A stretch of DNA of 64,000 nucleotides, taken from positions 124,001 through 188,000 of the forward strand of contig NZ_PQGD01000001.1 of the NCBI RefSeq assembly GCF_002915575.1, read 5' to 3'. Below, in pieces: positions 50,910 to 61,630 of the stretch. Numbering within the stretch: the first letter of the stretch is position 1; every line of letters starts with the position of its first letter. The translations under genes and the position numbers were made by a program. This DNA comes from Superficieibacter electus. GTDB lineage: Bacteria > Pseudomonadota > Gammaproteobacteria > Enterobacterales > Enterobacteriaceae. The notes beneath the pieces were generated by a model, which did no database searches, was not told the DNA's origin, and was given only the letters and a program-made list of their open reading frames with translations.

Positions 50910-51734
50910 TCATTTCCGCCGCTTTGACTCAGGCAACCCCACATCCAGATCGCAGGTCATATGGTCCCAGCCGGTATAATTTTTGACTTCCGGGATTTTA
51001 TTGGGGATATTTTGCCAGTTAGGTTTATATGCATCGGTGATCCAGTGTTTTGGGCCATCTACTGAATTCCAGGAGGTGTATTCCCATCCCCATTCCATGC
51101 CTGAACTTCCCGGCTCCAGACGGTCATGCCGTAATGAGCCGTCATAATATTTATGAGTGTAGGGAATCCCCTCTCCCCCCGGCTTAAGCCGTGGGTCATC
51201 AAAGGGTTTTGAACTGATATACAGATCACCCCAGCGGGTAAGGATAAACGCCTGGTCATTCACAACCGTCATGGAAACCACGTCTGTTCTTATCGGACGG
51301 GTATCTTCCCCCGCAGGAACCATCACTCCGTAATCACTCTCCCTTGCCGGTATCCGCCTGTCACTGCCGTAAGCGTATGAATCCGCCCCGCCTCCCGGAC
51401 TAAAACGACCATCTCCCCAGGTTCGCCCGTAGTCTTTGGAAACGATAAAACCGGAAAAATCTCCCCACGGAATAGAAATATATCTTTCTGAAGGGTGAAC
51501 ATATTTAAAAAACGAGATCCTGAAGAAAGGAGTATCCCGTGCTACCGCTTCAGAACGAATTTTTCTTTTTGTATCAACATACCAGAGCGCACCTTCACAG
51601 CGAAGCCCTTCCAGCTCCAGATAGCGATGATCGTCAAAGCGGTAGATCACCTGCCTGGGTAATTCACTGGGGCCGGGATCATGCTGATCGCAAGCGGAGC
51701 AGAAACATATCAATAAAAATATTCGTCTCTTCAT
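50910..51734 (-). CDS. Tli3-like T6SS immunity lipoprotein
   Basis: A 274-residue predicted lipoprotein: signal MKRRIFLLICFCSAC with lipidated Cys15. The body includes VIYRFDDHRYLELEGLRCEG and a sialidase-type Asp box SKDYGRTWGDG, suggesting a beta-propeller-like fold. It resembles the Tli3 family that protects against the Tle3 phospholipase of type VI secretion. A Tle3-like effector remnant lies immediately upstream (5 bp), the expected effector-immunity order. The gene appears intact although its effector is broken. Family assignment is from memory of the motif pattern. Confidence 0.75.
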   Translation of the reverse strand: MKRRIFLLICFCSACDQHDPGPSELPRQVIYRFDDHRYLELEGLRCEGALWYVDTKRKIRSEAVARDTPFFRISFFKYVHPSERYISIPWGDFSGFIVSKDYGRTWGDGRFSPGGGADSYAYGSDRRIPARESDYGVMVPAGEDTRPIRTDVVSMTVVNDQAFILTRWGDLYISSKPFDDPRLKPGGEGIPYTHKYYDGSLRHDRLEPGSSGMEWGWEYTSWNSVDGPKHWITDAYKPNWQNIPNKIPEVKNYTGWDHMTCDLDVGLPESKRRK

Positions 51735-51739
51735 AATTA

Positions 51740-52357
51740 TTATTTACACTGTAACGGCTCTGGCTGGTCCCACTGCGTTACTGCCAACAAATTCCCGTTG
51801 CGCCAGTCTATTTTCCTGCGCGGGCCGTAATCATTAACTACCCCATCTTTTCCAGTAGGCATCGGTTGTTTACCCACTTCAGGTTTATTCATCATTTTCT
51901 TAAAGCTTGCAGGCAAAATCCCGTTCGCATAATATGCTTTTGTATCTACGTCTGGATTGTCTGGTCTGCGCCAATCCGCCAGCAATAATAGCTCCTTCCA
52001 GAGCGCCATATGATTAAACGCCTGACACTGTCCGATAGCCAGATCGTAGGCCATCGCTTTTTCTGATGCATCAATATTGCTCACAATTGATGAGTGTTGG
52101 CTATAGGTGGTTCCATTTTCGAGCATTTTATTCATTTCATCCTATGTCATACGGCGCTGTATTTTCAGTTTTTCACCCGAGGTATAATAGTTTACAGAGT
52201 ATGCATCCACTTTCAGGCCGCTGATGGCGGTTATATTGTGGATGAGACTGACTTCAGATAATTGCTCATCATTTAACATCTGGTAAAGTAGTAATGCATT
52301 AAATTCAGGAGTGTCGGTAACATCCACTGTTTCTTCTACAAGGACATCCGCCATCAT
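51740..52357 (-). pseudogene. Tle3-like effector C-terminal remnant, amber-interrupted
   Basis: Two blocks in the same frame: the first (52357-52142) reads MMADVLVEETVDVTDTPEFN, ending RRMT; the second (52135-51740) reads TTYSQHSSIVSNIDASEKAM then YDLAIGQCQAF. Only a TAG at 52144-52142 separates them. The second block resembles the C-terminal region of Tle3/DUF3274 lipase effectors (HSSIV, AMAYDLAIGQ). The frame is open upstream to about 52470, but the N-terminal lipase domain is gone and that region overlaps the next gene. It precedes a Tli3-like immunity gene. Confidence 0.65.
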
Positions 52358-52407
52358 TGCTGCCCGTGATATATAACCAATTAAAGCCTCATGGTGATCT
52401 AAGGTTT

Positions 52408-53121
52408 TTACAACTCTCTTAGCAATGGAAGATAGCCAAGCTGTAATAATTTTATTTCTATATTATTAGCTTTTTCTATATGTTCTTTTTTAGCTCCATC
52501 AAAAATATCTTCTGTAGAAACTATAATAGTGCCTCGTTGTGTTCCGCCCTCAATAATGGGGACAATTTTTGCCGCCTCTGGTATTAACTCTGGTAACACT
52601 ACTGAAGGAATATATATCATCCAGCCGACACACAATCGATCCAGAAAAACGTTCCTATTGAGGAACCAATAACCATTTGAATGAATAAAAGCAAAAGCAT
52701 CTTTTTTTACGCTGACAATCTCAATCATGAATCTTATGACTTTATCAATATGAAACTCATCAGATGAGCTATGCATATTAATTTCTAAATTTGTTTCTTG
52801 AGGATATTGATAATTAATTTTCATATAATTCACAGAACATGAATTATTGTCATTCCCACCATCCCAGATGCCTTCGGAAAATAATGGGTAATTTTTCCTG
52901 CATCGTTTATTCCATCTGCAAATAGTTTCTTCAACAGCGTGTTTTCTGGAGAATACAATATCTTTCAGGGCTTGCTTTCTTGAAGTCCCTTTTTCGTACC
53001 ATATTTTATCCATGCCGTAGAGAGATTCTATACTTAATGTTATTTTATATAATTGATCAAGGCATTTTTTAGCGTCTAATTCATAATCATCATTGTAATA
53101 AATCATCATTGAAATATTCAT
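52408..53121 (-). CDS. Imm52-like immunity protein
   Basis: A 237-residue cytoplasmic protein with features of the Imm52 family: WYEKGTSRKQALKDIVFSRK near 41-60, SEGIWDGGNDNN, and VGWMIYIPSVVLPELIPEA. Imm52 proteins are immunity partners of nuclease-type polymorphic toxins. No toxin gene adjoins it, so it is an orphan. AT-rich composition fits the rest of the island. The annotation is a motif-level judgement; a different immunity family with similar fold is possible. Confidence 0.6.
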   Translation of the reverse strand: MNISMMIYYNDDYELDAKKCLDQLYKITLSIESLYGMDKIWYEKGTSRKQALKDIVFSRKHAVEETICRWNKRCRKNYPLFSEGIWDGGNDNNSCSVNYMKINYQYPQETNLEINMHSSSDEFHIDKVIRFMIEIVSVKKDAFAFIHSNGYWFLNRNVFLDRLCVGWMIYIPSVVLPELIPEAAKIVPIIEGGTQRGTIIVSTEDIFDGAKKEHIEKANNIEIKLLQLGYLPLLREL

Positions 53122-53335
53122 TATGGGGCAAATCTCATTTCTATATCTGGCATGGTTTTACACGTTGTTGAAAAATATCTATAACTTACAGATTGCATAA
53201 ATATCCATACAACCTTCAATGATTGATTGACTGTTGCTACAGCCTGGTGGAGGAAAAAGCATGAATTAAATTTCTGTTAAATCGCTCTTGTTCTCGATCC
53301 GAAAACCAGGCGCTGTGCAGGCGGCAAGAGAACGA

Positions 53336-53358
53336 CAAATTCGTCAGGAACGAATTTG
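53336..53358. repeat. Hairpin downstream of small membrane gene
   Basis: CAAATTCGT (53336-53344) and ACGAATTTG (53350-53358) form a 9-bp stem with loop CAGGA, 5 bases after the stop of the 53364-53852 gene. It could end its transcript, though no T-run follows. The stem lies inside an open extension of that gene's frame. Confidence 0.55.
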
Positions 53359-53363
53359 ACCAG

Positions 53364-53852
53364 CTATTCTCCGTCCTCTTTGGTATACATCTCCCTGTCA
53401 CATGTTGCATTCCCTTTTACATAAGTAGTGCCTGAACTAACGATTGATGTGTCGTGACAAGGAGTGTAATGGCTGCGGACCCAGAAAGTAAGAATATAGG
53501 CAGGAATAAAACTAAACATAAATAAGCATACACTAAGGACCAATAAGACATTCATGCGTTCCAATATAACATCATTGCGTTTTTTATTTTTCTTTAATTT
53601 AGTTTCCGTGAGGATAATGTTTATTAACGCAGCAAGGCACATAAGCACAAAAAAGGGGATGCCCGCCAGCGCAATAATCAACTTACTGTCATAATAAATT
53701 TCATCTGCGCCATTCAATAAAGGAGATATATCATCACCAACTGACCATAACACGACTGCAATTAAGCCACCAAAAATCAACCACAACATGATACAACACA
53801 CTATTTTATTTTTCACATTAAAAATTCCCGACCAGATAATTAACAGCGTCAT
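53364..53852 (-). CDS. Small polytopic membrane protein, putative immunity
   Basis: A 162-residue protein with about three to four membrane helices (IVCCIMLWLIFGGLIAVVLW, LIIALAGIPFFVLMCLAALI, LLVLSVCLFMFSFIPAYIL) and a short Cys-containing tail. I do not recognise the family with certainty; it recalls small enterobacterial membrane proteins such as DUF1240. Position in an immunity-gene island suggests protection against a membrane-active or periplasmic toxin. It stops at TAG (53364-53366); the same frame stays open for 28 further codons to TAA at 53277-53279. Confidence 0.5.
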   Translation of the reverse strand: MTLLIIWSGIFNVKNKIVCCIMLWLIFGGLIAVVLWSVGDDISPLLNGADEIYYDSKLIIALAGIPFFVLMCLAALINIILTETKLKKNKKRNDVILERMNVLLVLSVCLFMFSFIPAYILTFWVRSHYTPCHDTSIVSSGTTYVKGNATCDREMYTKEDGE

Positions 53853-53996
53853 AGCTAATATATGGGACCACTAAAGGAACACACTGTAAAAAAGCGCTAA
53901 ACAGCCCCGGATAAATGTTCACCTAAGCATGCTTTTCTGTAGCCATGCTACCGCCCTGCCCTGAAAAATCGATCTGCACACCTCAAGGTTACGCCC

Positions 53997-54128
53997 ATGC
54001 TTTCTGCTGAAGAATCTGCGGCTCAACTTTTCAGAATTTATAAAGAAGCTTCTTCAACAAATCATGCCGACGATTTCCCGTATTCAGACTATTCCCCCTC
54101 CTCTTTCATAGTTCCTCCATTTTTGTAG
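53997..54128 (+). CDS. Possible small ORF upstream of mdtA
   Basis: A 43-codon ORF ([20 protein letters not shown], ending FIVPPFL) with AAGG about 9 bases before the ATG. The first half looks like an amphipathic helix. It sits in the 338-bp gap 53853-54190, which otherwise holds only AT-rich sequence and the mdtA promoter region. It overlaps the candidate BaeR box, so it may be chance, a leader peptide or a remnant of the neighbouring island. Confidence 0.25.
   Translation: MLSAEESAAQLFRIYKEASSTNHADDFPYSDYSPSSFIVPPFL
54110..54127 (+). promoter_or_regulatory. Candidate BaeR box upstream of mdtA
   Basis: AGTTCCTCCATTTTTGTA matches the published BaeR consensus TTTTTCTCCATDATTGGC at about 12 of 18 positions, including the whole CTCCAT core. 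It lies 64 bases before the mdtA start. BaeSR activates mdtABCD-baeSR in response to envelope stress in E. coli. A -10-like TAGTAT lies at 54148-54153. Confidence 0.45.
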
Positions 54129-54190
54129 GGAGATCGCTGACTACACTAGTATTATTCCGCGACCGGCTTCAGGAAGAGACATCTAAAACA

Positions 54191-55429
54191 ATGAAAGGCA
54201 GTAACAAAGCCCGCTGGGCGACAGCGCTGATAGTGATTATTGCGGCCGTTGCCGCGCTCTGGTTCTGGCATAGCCGCAGCGTATCAGACAATCCCTCTAC
54301 GACGACGGCGGCTGCTTCTGGCGGCGGACGTCACGCGCAGCGTAATGCGCAACTGGCTCCCGTACAGGCGGCCACGGCGACCAGCGAGTCGGTTCCGCGT
54401 TATCTCTCCGGGCTGGGGACGATTACCGCCGCCAATACCGTCACGGTACGCAGCCGGGTGGACGGGCAACTGATGGCCATCCATTTCCAGGAAGGTCAGC
54501 AGGTCAAAGCCGGTGACGTGCTGGCTGAAATCGACCCCAGCGAATTTAAGGTAGCGCTGGCCCAGGCGCAGGGACAGCTGGCGAAAGATCGGGCGACGCT
54601 GGCGAATGCCCAGCGTGATTTAGCGCGCTATCAACAGCTGGTAAAAACCAATCTTGTTTCGCGCCAGGAGCTGGACGCGCAGCAGGCCACCGTGAGTGAA
54701 ACGCAGGGAACCATTAAGGCCGATGAAGCCAGTGTTGCCAGTGCGCAGCTACAGCTAGACTGGAGCCGGATCACCGCGCCAGTAGACGGTCGCGTCGGTT
54801 TAAAACAGGTAGATATCGGCAACCAGATCTCCAGCGGCGATACCACCGGGATTCTCGTGTTAACCCAGACCCATCCCATCGACCTGGTATTTACCCTGCC
54901 GGAAGGCGATATCGCCACCATTGTGCAGGCGCAGAAAGCCGGCAAAACGCTGCCGGTTGAGGCATGGGACCGTACCAATAAACAAAAGCTCAGCACCGGT
55001 ACGTTGCTGAGCCTCGATAACCAGATCGATGCCACCACCGGCACCATCAAATTGAAAGCGCGTTTTGAAAACCAGGACGACCTGCTGTTTCCTAACCAGT
55101 TCGTTAATGCCCGCCTGCTGGTAGATACGCAGCAGGATGCCGTCGTGATCCCTACTGCCGCGCTGCAAATGGGCAACGAGGGTAATTTCGTTTGGGTAGT
55201 CAATGCCGAGAATAAAGTCAGTAAGCACACCGTGGTGCCCGGTATTCAGGACAGCCTGAAAGTAGTGATTACCAGTGGCCTCTCGGCGGGCGATCGGGTG
55301 GTGACAGACGGCATCGATCGTCTCACGGAAGGCGCGAAGGTCGAGGTCGTGCAAGCGCAGGAAACCCCTGCGGCTGCCACTGAAAAACCCACCAGCCGCG
55401 AGTACGGTAAAAAAGGAGCGCGCTCCTGA
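54191..55429 (+). CDS. mdtA: Multidrug efflux membrane-fusion protein MdtA
   Basis: The periplasmic adaptor of the MdtABC-TolC efflux pump (novobiocin, bile salts). Of 412 residues, 1-30 form an N-terminal anchor/signal ([16 protein letters not shown]). The HlyD-type lipoyl and coiled-coil hairpin follow ([40 protein letters not shown]), then a beta-barrel and membrane-proximal domain ([20 protein letters not shown]). Its stop codon overlaps the mdtB ATG by one base, indicating an operon. Confidence 0.97.
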   Translation: MKGSNKARWATALIVIIAAVAALWFWHSRSVSDNPSTTTAAASGGGRHAQRNAQLAPVQAATATSESVPRYLSGLGTITAANTVTVRSRVDGQLMAIHFQEGQQVKAGDVLAEIDPSEFKVALAQAQGQLAKDRATLANAQRDLARYQQLVKTNLVSRQELDAQQATVSETQGTIKADEASVASAQLQLDWSRITAPVDGRVGLKQVDIGNQISSGDTTGILVLTQTHPIDLVFTLPEGDIATIVQAQKAGKTLPVEAWDRTNKQKLSTGTLLSLDNQIDATTGTIKLKARFENQDDLLFPNQFVNARLLVDTQQDAVVIPTAALQMGNEGNFVWVVNAENKVSKHTVVPGIQDSLKVVITSGLSAGDRVVTDGIDRLTEGAKVEVVQAQETPAAATEKPTSREYGKKGARS

Positions 55430-58400
55430 TGCAGGTGTTACCTCCCCGCGCGACCGGCGGCCCGTCCCGCCTGTTTATTATGCGTCCGGTCGCCACCACA
55501 CTGTTGATGGTGGCGATCATGATTGCCGGGATTATCGGCTATCGTTTCTTACCAATTTCAGCGCTGCCGGAAGTGGACTATCCGACGATTCAGGTGGTGA
55601 CGCTGTATCCCGGTGCCAGTCCCGATGTCACCACTTCTGCCATCACCGCGCCGCTTGAACGCCAGTTCGGGCAGATGTCGGGCCTCAAGCAGATGTCGTC
55701 GCAGAGCTCCGGCGGCGCGTCGGTGGTCACGCTTCAGTTCCAGTTAACGCTGCCGCTGGATGTCGCCGAGCAGGAAGTGCAGGCCGCGATCAACGCGGCT
55801 ACTAACCTGCTGCCGGACGATCTGCCTAACCCACCAGTGTACAGCAAAGTGAACCCGGCAGACCCGCCAATCATGACGCTTGCCGTCACCTCTTCCGCGC
55901 AGCCGATGACTCAGGTTGAGGATATGGTCGAAACCCGCGTGGCGCAGAAAATCTCCCAGGTCTCCGGCGTCGGGCTGCTAACGCTGGCGGGCGGCCAGCG
56001 CCCGGCGGTACGCGTCAAACTCAATGCCCAGGCCATTGCCGCGCTGGGTCTGACCAGCGAAACCGTGCGCACCGCCATCACCAGCGCCAACGTTAACTCG
56101 GCAAAAGGCAGCCTCGACGGGCCAACGCGGGCGATTACGCTTTCCGCCAACGATCAGATGCAAACGGCGGAAGATTACCGTCGCTTAATTATTGCTTACC
56201 AGAACGGCGCGGCCATCCGTCTCGGCGATGTAGCGACCATTGAACAGGGCGCGGAAAACAGCTGGCTTGGCGCATGGGCAAATAAAGAGCAGGCGATCGT
56301 AATGAACGTCCAGCGTCAGCCAGGGGCGAATATTATCGACACCGCCGGGAGCATCCGCCAGATGTTGCCGCAGCTTACCGAAAGCCTGCCGAAATCGGTG
56401 CAGGTGAAAGTACTGTCGGACCGCACCACCAACATCAGTGCCTCGGTCAGCGACACCCAGTTTGAGCTGATGCTGGCTATCGCGCTGGTGGTGATGATTA
56501 TCTACCTGTTCCTGCGTAACGTGCCGGCTACCATTATCCCCGGCGTCGCGGTGCCGCTGTCGCTGGTCGGCACCTTTGCGGTGATGGTGTTTCTTGATTT
56601 CTCCATCAACAACCTGACGCTGATGGCACTGACCATCGCCACCGGTTTTGTGGTTGATGACGCCATTGTGGTCATTGAGAATATTTCCCGCTACATCGAG
56701 AAAGGCGAAAAGCCGCTGGCCGCGGCGCTGAAGGGCGCAGGCGAAATTGGCTTTACCATTATCTCGCTGACCTTCTCGCTGATTGCGGTGCTGATCCCAC
56801 TGCTGTTTATGGGCGATATTGTCGGTCGCCTGTTTCGTGAGTTCGCCGTCACGCTGGCAGTGGCGATTTTAATTTCGGCGGTAGTGTCGCTGACTCTGAC
56901 GCCGATGATGTGCGCGCGGATGCTCAGTGCCGAGTCCCTGCGTAAGCAGAACCGCTTCTCGCGCGCCAGCGAGCGTTTTTTTGAGCGGGTGATCGCCGCC
57001 TACGGGCGAGGTCTGAGCAAAGTGCTTAACCATCCATGGCTGACCCTCAGCGTGGCGCTGACCACGCTGGTGCTGTCGGTAATGCTGTGGATTTTTATTC
57101 CCAAAGGTTTCTTCCCGATCCAGGATAACGGCATTATTCAGGGTACGCTTCAGGCTCCACAGTCGGCGTCGTTTACCAGCATGGCGCAGCGCCAGCGGCA
57201 GGTCGCTGATGAAATTCTGAAAGATCCGGCAGTGGAAAGCCTGACGGCATTTGTTGGCGTGGACGGCACCAATCCTTCGCTTAATAGCGCGCGCCTGCAA
57301 ATTAACCTTAAGCCGCTGGACGATCGCGACGATCGTGTACAAGCCGTGATTAGCCGACTCCAGCAGGCGGCGAGCCGGGTACCGGGCACGGAGCTTTATC
57401 TGCAGCCGACGCAGGACTTAACGATTGATACCACCGTCAGCCGCACCCAGTATCAGTTTACCCTTCAGGCAACGTCGCTGGACGCGTTGAGCCACTGGGT
57501 GCCGCTGCTGATGACGCGCCTTCAGTCACAGTCCGCGCTGGCCGACGTCAGCAGCGACTGGCAGGACAAAGGGCTGGTAGCGTATGTGAATGTCGATCGC
57601 GACAGCGCCAGCCGTCTTGGCATTAGCATGTCAGACGTCGATAATGCGCTATACAATGCCTTTGGTCAGCGACTCATTTCGACCATTTATACTCAGGCCA
57701 ATCAATATCGCGTGGTGCTGGAGCATAATACGGAGAGCACGCCGGGGCTGGCGTCGCTGGACAGTATCCGCCTGACCAGCAGCGATGGTGGCGTCGTACC
57801 ACTGAATGCGATTGCGAAAGTGGAGCAACGCTTCGCGCCGTTATCGATTAACCATCTCGATCAGTTCCCGGTGACGACTATCTCCTTTAACGTTGCCTCT
57901 GATCATTCACTGGAGGAGGCGGTGGATGCCATCACCGCCGCCGAAAAAGACCTGAGCCTCCCCACCGATATCACCACCCAGTTCCAGGGCAGCACCCTCG
58001 CCTTCCAGTCGGCGCTCGGCAGCACGGTATGGCTGATTGTCGCCGCGGTGGTGGCGATGTATATCGTGCTCGGCGTGCTGTATGAAAGTTTTATTCACCC
58101 GATCACCATCCTTTCAACGCTGCCCACGGCGGGCGTTGGCGCGCTACTGGCACTGTGGCTGGCGGGCAGTGAACTGGATGTCATCGCCATTATCGGCATT
58201 ATTCTGCTCATCGGCATCGTGAAGAAAAATGCCATCATGATGATCGACTTTGCGCTGGCCGCCGAACGTGAACAGGGTATGGCTCCGCGCGAGGCAATTT
58301 ATCAGGCGTGCCTGCTACGTTTCAGGCCGATTTTAATGACCACGCTGGCGGCGTTACTCGGGGCGCTGCCGCTGATGCTCAGCACCGGCGTGGGCGCGGA

Positions 58401-58551
58401 ACTGCGTCGCCCGCTGGGGATTGGCATGGTCGGCGGCCTGCTGGTCAGCCAGGTGCTGACGCTATTTACCACGCCGGTGATTTACCTGCTCTTTGATCGC
58501 CTGGCCCTCAGCCTGCGCAGCCGTTTCCCGCAGCGTAAAGAGGAGGCGTAG
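55429..58551 (+). CDS. mdtB: RND efflux pump subunit MdtB
   Basis: A 1040-residue RND transporter with 12 helices, the structural half of the MdtB2C heterotrimer. It starts near [20 protein letters not shown]; the proton-relay aspartates are in [20 protein letters not shown] (TM4). Large periplasmic porter loops and the TM12 region follow. It ends directly before the mdtC GTG (no gap). Driven by proton motive force, it exports substrates through MdtA and TolC. Confidence 0.98.
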   Translation: MQVLPPRATGGPSRLFIMRPVATTLLMVAIMIAGIIGYRFLPISALPEVDYPTIQVVTLYPGASPDVTTSAITAPLERQFGQMSGLKQMSSQSSGGASVVTLQFQLTLPLDVAEQEVQAAINAATNLLPDDLPNPPVYSKVNPADPPIMTLAVTSSAQPMTQVEDMVETRVAQKISQVSGVGLLTLAGGQRPAVRVKLNAQAIAALGLTSETVRTAITSANVNSAKGSLDGPTRAITLSANDQMQTAEDYRRLIIAYQNGAAIRLGDVATIEQGAENSWLGAWANKEQAIVMNVQRQPGANIIDTAGSIRQMLPQLTESLPKSVQVKVLSDRTTNISASVSDTQFELMLAIALVVMIIYLFLRNVPATIIPGVAVPLSLVGTFAVMVFLDFSINNLTLMALTIATGFVVDDAIVVIENISRYIEKGEKPLAAALKGAGEIGFTIISLTFSLIAVLIPLLFMGDIVGRLFREFAVTLAVAILISAVVSLTLTPMMCARMLSAESLRKQNRFSRASERFFERVIAAYGRGLSKVLNHPWLTLSVALTTLVLSVMLWIFIPKGFFPIQDNGIIQGTLQAPQSASFTSMAQRQRQVADEILKDPAVESLTAFVGVDGTNPSLNSARLQINLKPLDDRDDRVQAVISRLQQAASRVPGTELYLQPTQDLTIDTTVSRTQYQFTLQATSLDALSHWVPLLMTRLQSQSALADVSSDWQDKGLVAYVNVDRDSASRLGISMSDVDNALYNAFGQRLISTIYTQANQYRVVLEHNTESTPGLASLDSIRLTSSDGGVVPLNAIAKVEQRFAPLSINHLDQFPVTTISFNVASDHSLEEAVDAITAAEKDLSLPTDITTQFQGSTLAFQSALGSTVWLIVAAVVAMYIVLGVLYESFIHPITILSTLPTAGVGALLALWLAGSELDVIAIIGIILLIGIVKKNAIMMIDFALAAEREQGMAPREAIYQACLLRFRPILMTTLAALLGALPLMLSTGVGAELRRPLGIGMVGGLLVSQVLTLFTTPVIYLLFDRLALSLRSRFPQRKEEA

Positions 58552-61500
58552 GTGAAATTTTTCGCCCTTTTCATTCACCGCCCGGTGGCGACGTTTTTAA
58601 TTTCGCTGGCGATCACCTTGTGCGGCATTCTGGGCTTTCGCCTGCTTCCCGTGGCCCCCCTGCCGCAGGTCGATTTTCCGGTGATTATGATTAGCGCCTC
58701 ACTGCCGGGAGCCTCGCCGGAAACCATGGCCTCTTCGGTCGCCACGCCGCTGGAGCGCTCGCTGGGGCGGATTGCCGGCGTCAGCGAAATGACCTCCAGC
58801 AGTTCGCTCGGCAGCACACGCATCATTCTCGAATTTAACTTCGACCGCGATATTAACGGCGCGGCGCGTGATGTGCAGGCGGCGATTAACGCGGCACAAA
58901 GCCTGCTGCCGAGCGGGATGCCGAGCCGTCCGACGTACCGAAAAGCGAACCCGTCCGATGCGCCGATTATGATCCTGACGCTCACTTCGGATACCTACTC
59001 ACAGGGTGAGCTGTACGATTTTGCCTCTACGCAACTGGCGCAAACCATTGCGCAGATTGACGGCGTCGGCGATGTGGATGTTGGCGGTAGCTCTCTGCCC
59101 GCCGTGCGCGTGGGCCTGAACCCGCAGGCGCTGTTTAACCAGGGTGTGTCGCTTGATGACGTCAGCAGCGCGATCAGTAGCGCCAACGTGCGTAAGCCGC
59201 AGGGCGCGGTAGAAGACGGCACGCATCGCTGGCAGATCCAGACCAATGATGAACTGAACACGGCCGCCGAATATCAGCCGCTGATCGTGCATTACAATAA
59301 CGGCGCGGCGGTGCGTCTTGGCGATGTGGCAACGGTCACGGATTCGGTGCAGGACGTGCGAAATGCCGGGATGACCAATGCTAAACCGGCGATCCTGCTG
59401 ATGATCCGCAAGTTGCCGGAAGCCAATATTATTCAGACCGTGGACAGCATCCGCGCCCGCCTGCCGGAGCTGCAAAAAACCATTCCGGCGGCCATCGACC
59501 TGCAAATCGCCCAGGACCGCTCTCCCACCATCCGGGCGTCGCTGGAAGAAGTGGAGCAAACGCTGGTGATTTCGGTGGCGCTGGTGATCCTCGTGGTGTT
59601 CCTGTTCCTGCGCTCCGGGCGCGCGACGCTGATCCCGGCGGTGGCGGTACCAGTCTCGCTGATCGGCACCTTTGCCGCCATGTATCTGTGCGGTTTTAGC
59701 CTCAATAACCTGTCGCTGATGGCGCTGACCATTGCCACTGGCTTTGTAGTCGATGACGCCATTGTGGTGCTGGAGAATATCTCCCGTCATCTGGAAGCGG
59801 GCATGAAACCGCTTCAGGCGGCGCTTCAGGGCACGCGCGAGGTCGGCTTTACCGTTCTGTCGATGAGCGTGTCGCTGGTGGCGGTGTTCCTGCCGCTGCT
59901 GCTGATGAGTGGCCTGCCCGGACGACTACTGCGGGAATTTGCGGTTACTCTGTCGGGCGCTATCGGTATTTCGCTGGTGATTTCCCTGACCCTGACGCCG
60001 ATGATGTGCGGCCTGATGCTCAAGCGCAGTAAGCCGCACCAGCCAACGCGCGCCAGAGGATTCGGGCGGATGCTGGTCGCCCTGCAACAAGGCTATGGCA
60101 GGTCGCTGAAATGGGTGCTTAATCATGCCCGGCTCACCGGTCTGGTGCTGCTTGCCACCATCGTGCTTAACGTCTGGCTGTATATCGCGATCCCCAAAAC
60201 GTTCTTCCCTGAGCAGGACACCGGGGCGTTGATGGGCGGGATTCAGGCGGATCAGAGCATCTCCTTCCAGGCCATGCGCGGCAAGCTTCAGGACTTTATG
60301 AAAATTATCCGCGACGATCCGGCGGTGGATAACGTTACCGGTTTTACCGGCGGTTCGCGGGTAAACAGCGGGATGATGTTTATCGCGCTTAAAGATCGCA
60401 GCGAGCGTACGGAAACGGCCCAGCAAGTCATTGACCGCCTGCGTAAAAAACTGGTCAACGAGCCGGGGGCAAACCTGTTTTTAATGGCGGTGCAGGATAT
60501 TCGCGTCGGCGGACGTCAGGCCAACGCCAGCTATCAATATACGTTGCTGTCAGATGACCTGAGCGCACTGCGCGAATGGGAGCCCAAAATCCGCAAAGCG
60601 CTCGCCGCCCTGCCGGAACTGGCCGATGTTAACTCCGACCAGCAGGATAACGGTGCGGAGATGAATCTCATCTACGACCGCGAAAGCATGTCCCGCCTTG
60701 GCATCAGCGTCCAGGCGGCCAACAGCCTGCTCAATAACGCCTTCGGCCAGCGGCAGATTTCGACGATTTATCAGCCGCTCAACCAGTACAAAGTGGTGAT
60801 GGAAGTCGATCCGGTGTATACCCAGGACATCAGCGCGCTGAATAAGATGTACGTTATTAACAGCGACGGCAAAGCCATTCCGCTGTCCTACTTCGCGAAA
60901 TGGCAGCCTGCTAACGCCCCCCTGTCAGTCAACCATCAGGGACTTTCCGCGGCGTCCACCGTCTCCTTCAACCTGCCCACCGGGAAATCGCTTTCCGAGG
61001 CCAGCGCGGCGATTGACCGGGCCATGACCCAGCTTGGCGTACCCTCCAGCGTGCGCGGCAGTTTTGCCGGTACCGCTCAGGTGTTTCAGGAGACGATGAA
61101 CTCGCAGGTGATCCTGATTCTGGCGGCCATCGCTACGGTCTATATCGTGCTGGGCATTTTGTATGAGAGCTACGTTCATCCGCTGACTATTTTGTCCACA
61201 TTGCCCTCAGCGGGCGTGGGCGCGCTGCTGGCGCTGGAAGCGTTCGATGCCCCGTTCAGCCTAATCGCCCTGATCGGGATTATGCTATTAATTGGCATTG
61301 TGAAGAAAAACGCCATCATGATGGTGGACTTTGCCCTTGAGGCACAGCGCAACGGCAATTTGCCGCCGGAAGAGGCCATTTTTCAGGCCTGCCTGCTGCG
61401 CTTCCGGCCCATTATGATGACCACCCTGGCCGCGCTGTTTGGCGCGCTCCCGCTGGTGCTGTCTGGCGGAGATGGTTCAGAACTGCGTCAGCCGCTGGGC

Positions 61501-61629
61501 ATTACGATTGTCGGCGGTCTGGCGATGAGTCAGCTTTTGACGTTGTATACCACCCCGGTGGTGTATCTGTTCTTTGACCGCCTGCGGCTGCGTTTTTCGC
61601 GAAAAACCAGACAACCGGTAAGCGAGTAA
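58552..61629 (+). CDS. mdtC: RND efflux pump subunit MdtC
   Basis: A 1025-residue RND transporter that pairs with MdtB; in E. coli MdtC is thought to bind drug while MdtB drives proton translocation. It starts with GTG ([20 protein letters not shown]). TM4 carries [20 protein letters not shown], and the loop after TM10 has [20 protein letters not shown]. It follows mdtB without a gap and is 1 bp from mdtD. Confidence 0.98.
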   Translation: MKFFALFIHRPVATFLISLAITLCGILGFRLLPVAPLPQVDFPVIMISASLPGASPETMASSVATPLERSLGRIAGVSEMTSSSSLGSTRIILEFNFDRDINGAARDVQAAINAAQSLLPSGMPSRPTYRKANPSDAPIMILTLTSDTYSQGELYDFASTQLAQTIAQIDGVGDVDVGGSSLPAVRVGLNPQALFNQGVSLDDVSSAISSANVRKPQGAVEDGTHRWQIQTNDELNTAAEYQPLIVHYNNGAAVRLGDVATVTDSVQDVRNAGMTNAKPAILLMIRKLPEANIIQTVDSIRARLPELQKTIPAAIDLQIAQDRSPTIRASLEEVEQTLVISVALVILVVFLFLRSGRATLIPAVAVPVSLIGTFAAMYLCGFSLNNLSLMALTIATGFVVDDAIVVLENISRHLEAGMKPLQAALQGTREVGFTVLSMSVSLVAVFLPLLLMSGLPGRLLREFAVTLSGAIGISLVISLTLTPMMCGLMLKRSKPHQPTRARGFGRMLVALQQGYGRSLKWVLNHARLTGLVLLATIVLNVWLYIAIPKTFFPEQDTGALMGGIQADQSISFQAMRGKLQDFMKIIRDDPAVDNVTGFTGGSRVNSGMMFIALKDRSERTETAQQVIDRLRKKLVNEPGANLFLMAVQDIRVGGRQANASYQYTLLSDDLSALREWEPKIRKALAALPELADVNSDQQDNGAEMNLIYDRESMSRLGISVQAANSLLNNAFGQRQISTIYQPLNQYKVVMEVDPVYTQDISALNKMYVINSDGKAIPLSYFAKWQPANAPLSVNHQGLSAASTVSFNLPTGKSLSEASAAIDRAMTQLGVPSSVRGSFAGTAQVFQETMNSQVILILAAIATVYIVLGILYESYVHPLTILSTLPSAGVGALLALEAFDAPFSLIALIGIMLLIGIVKKNAIMMVDFALEAQRNGNLPPEEAIFQACLLRFRPIMMTTLAALFGALPLVLSGGDGSELRQPLGITIVGGLAMSQLLTLYTTPVVYLFFDRLRLRFSRKTRQPVSE

Positions 61630-61630
61630 T

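Noticed and set aside
53853-54190. Ibs/Sib type I toxin-antitoxin pair expected near mdtA in E. coli
   Set aside because: I found no short hydrophobic Ibs-like ORF in the gap.
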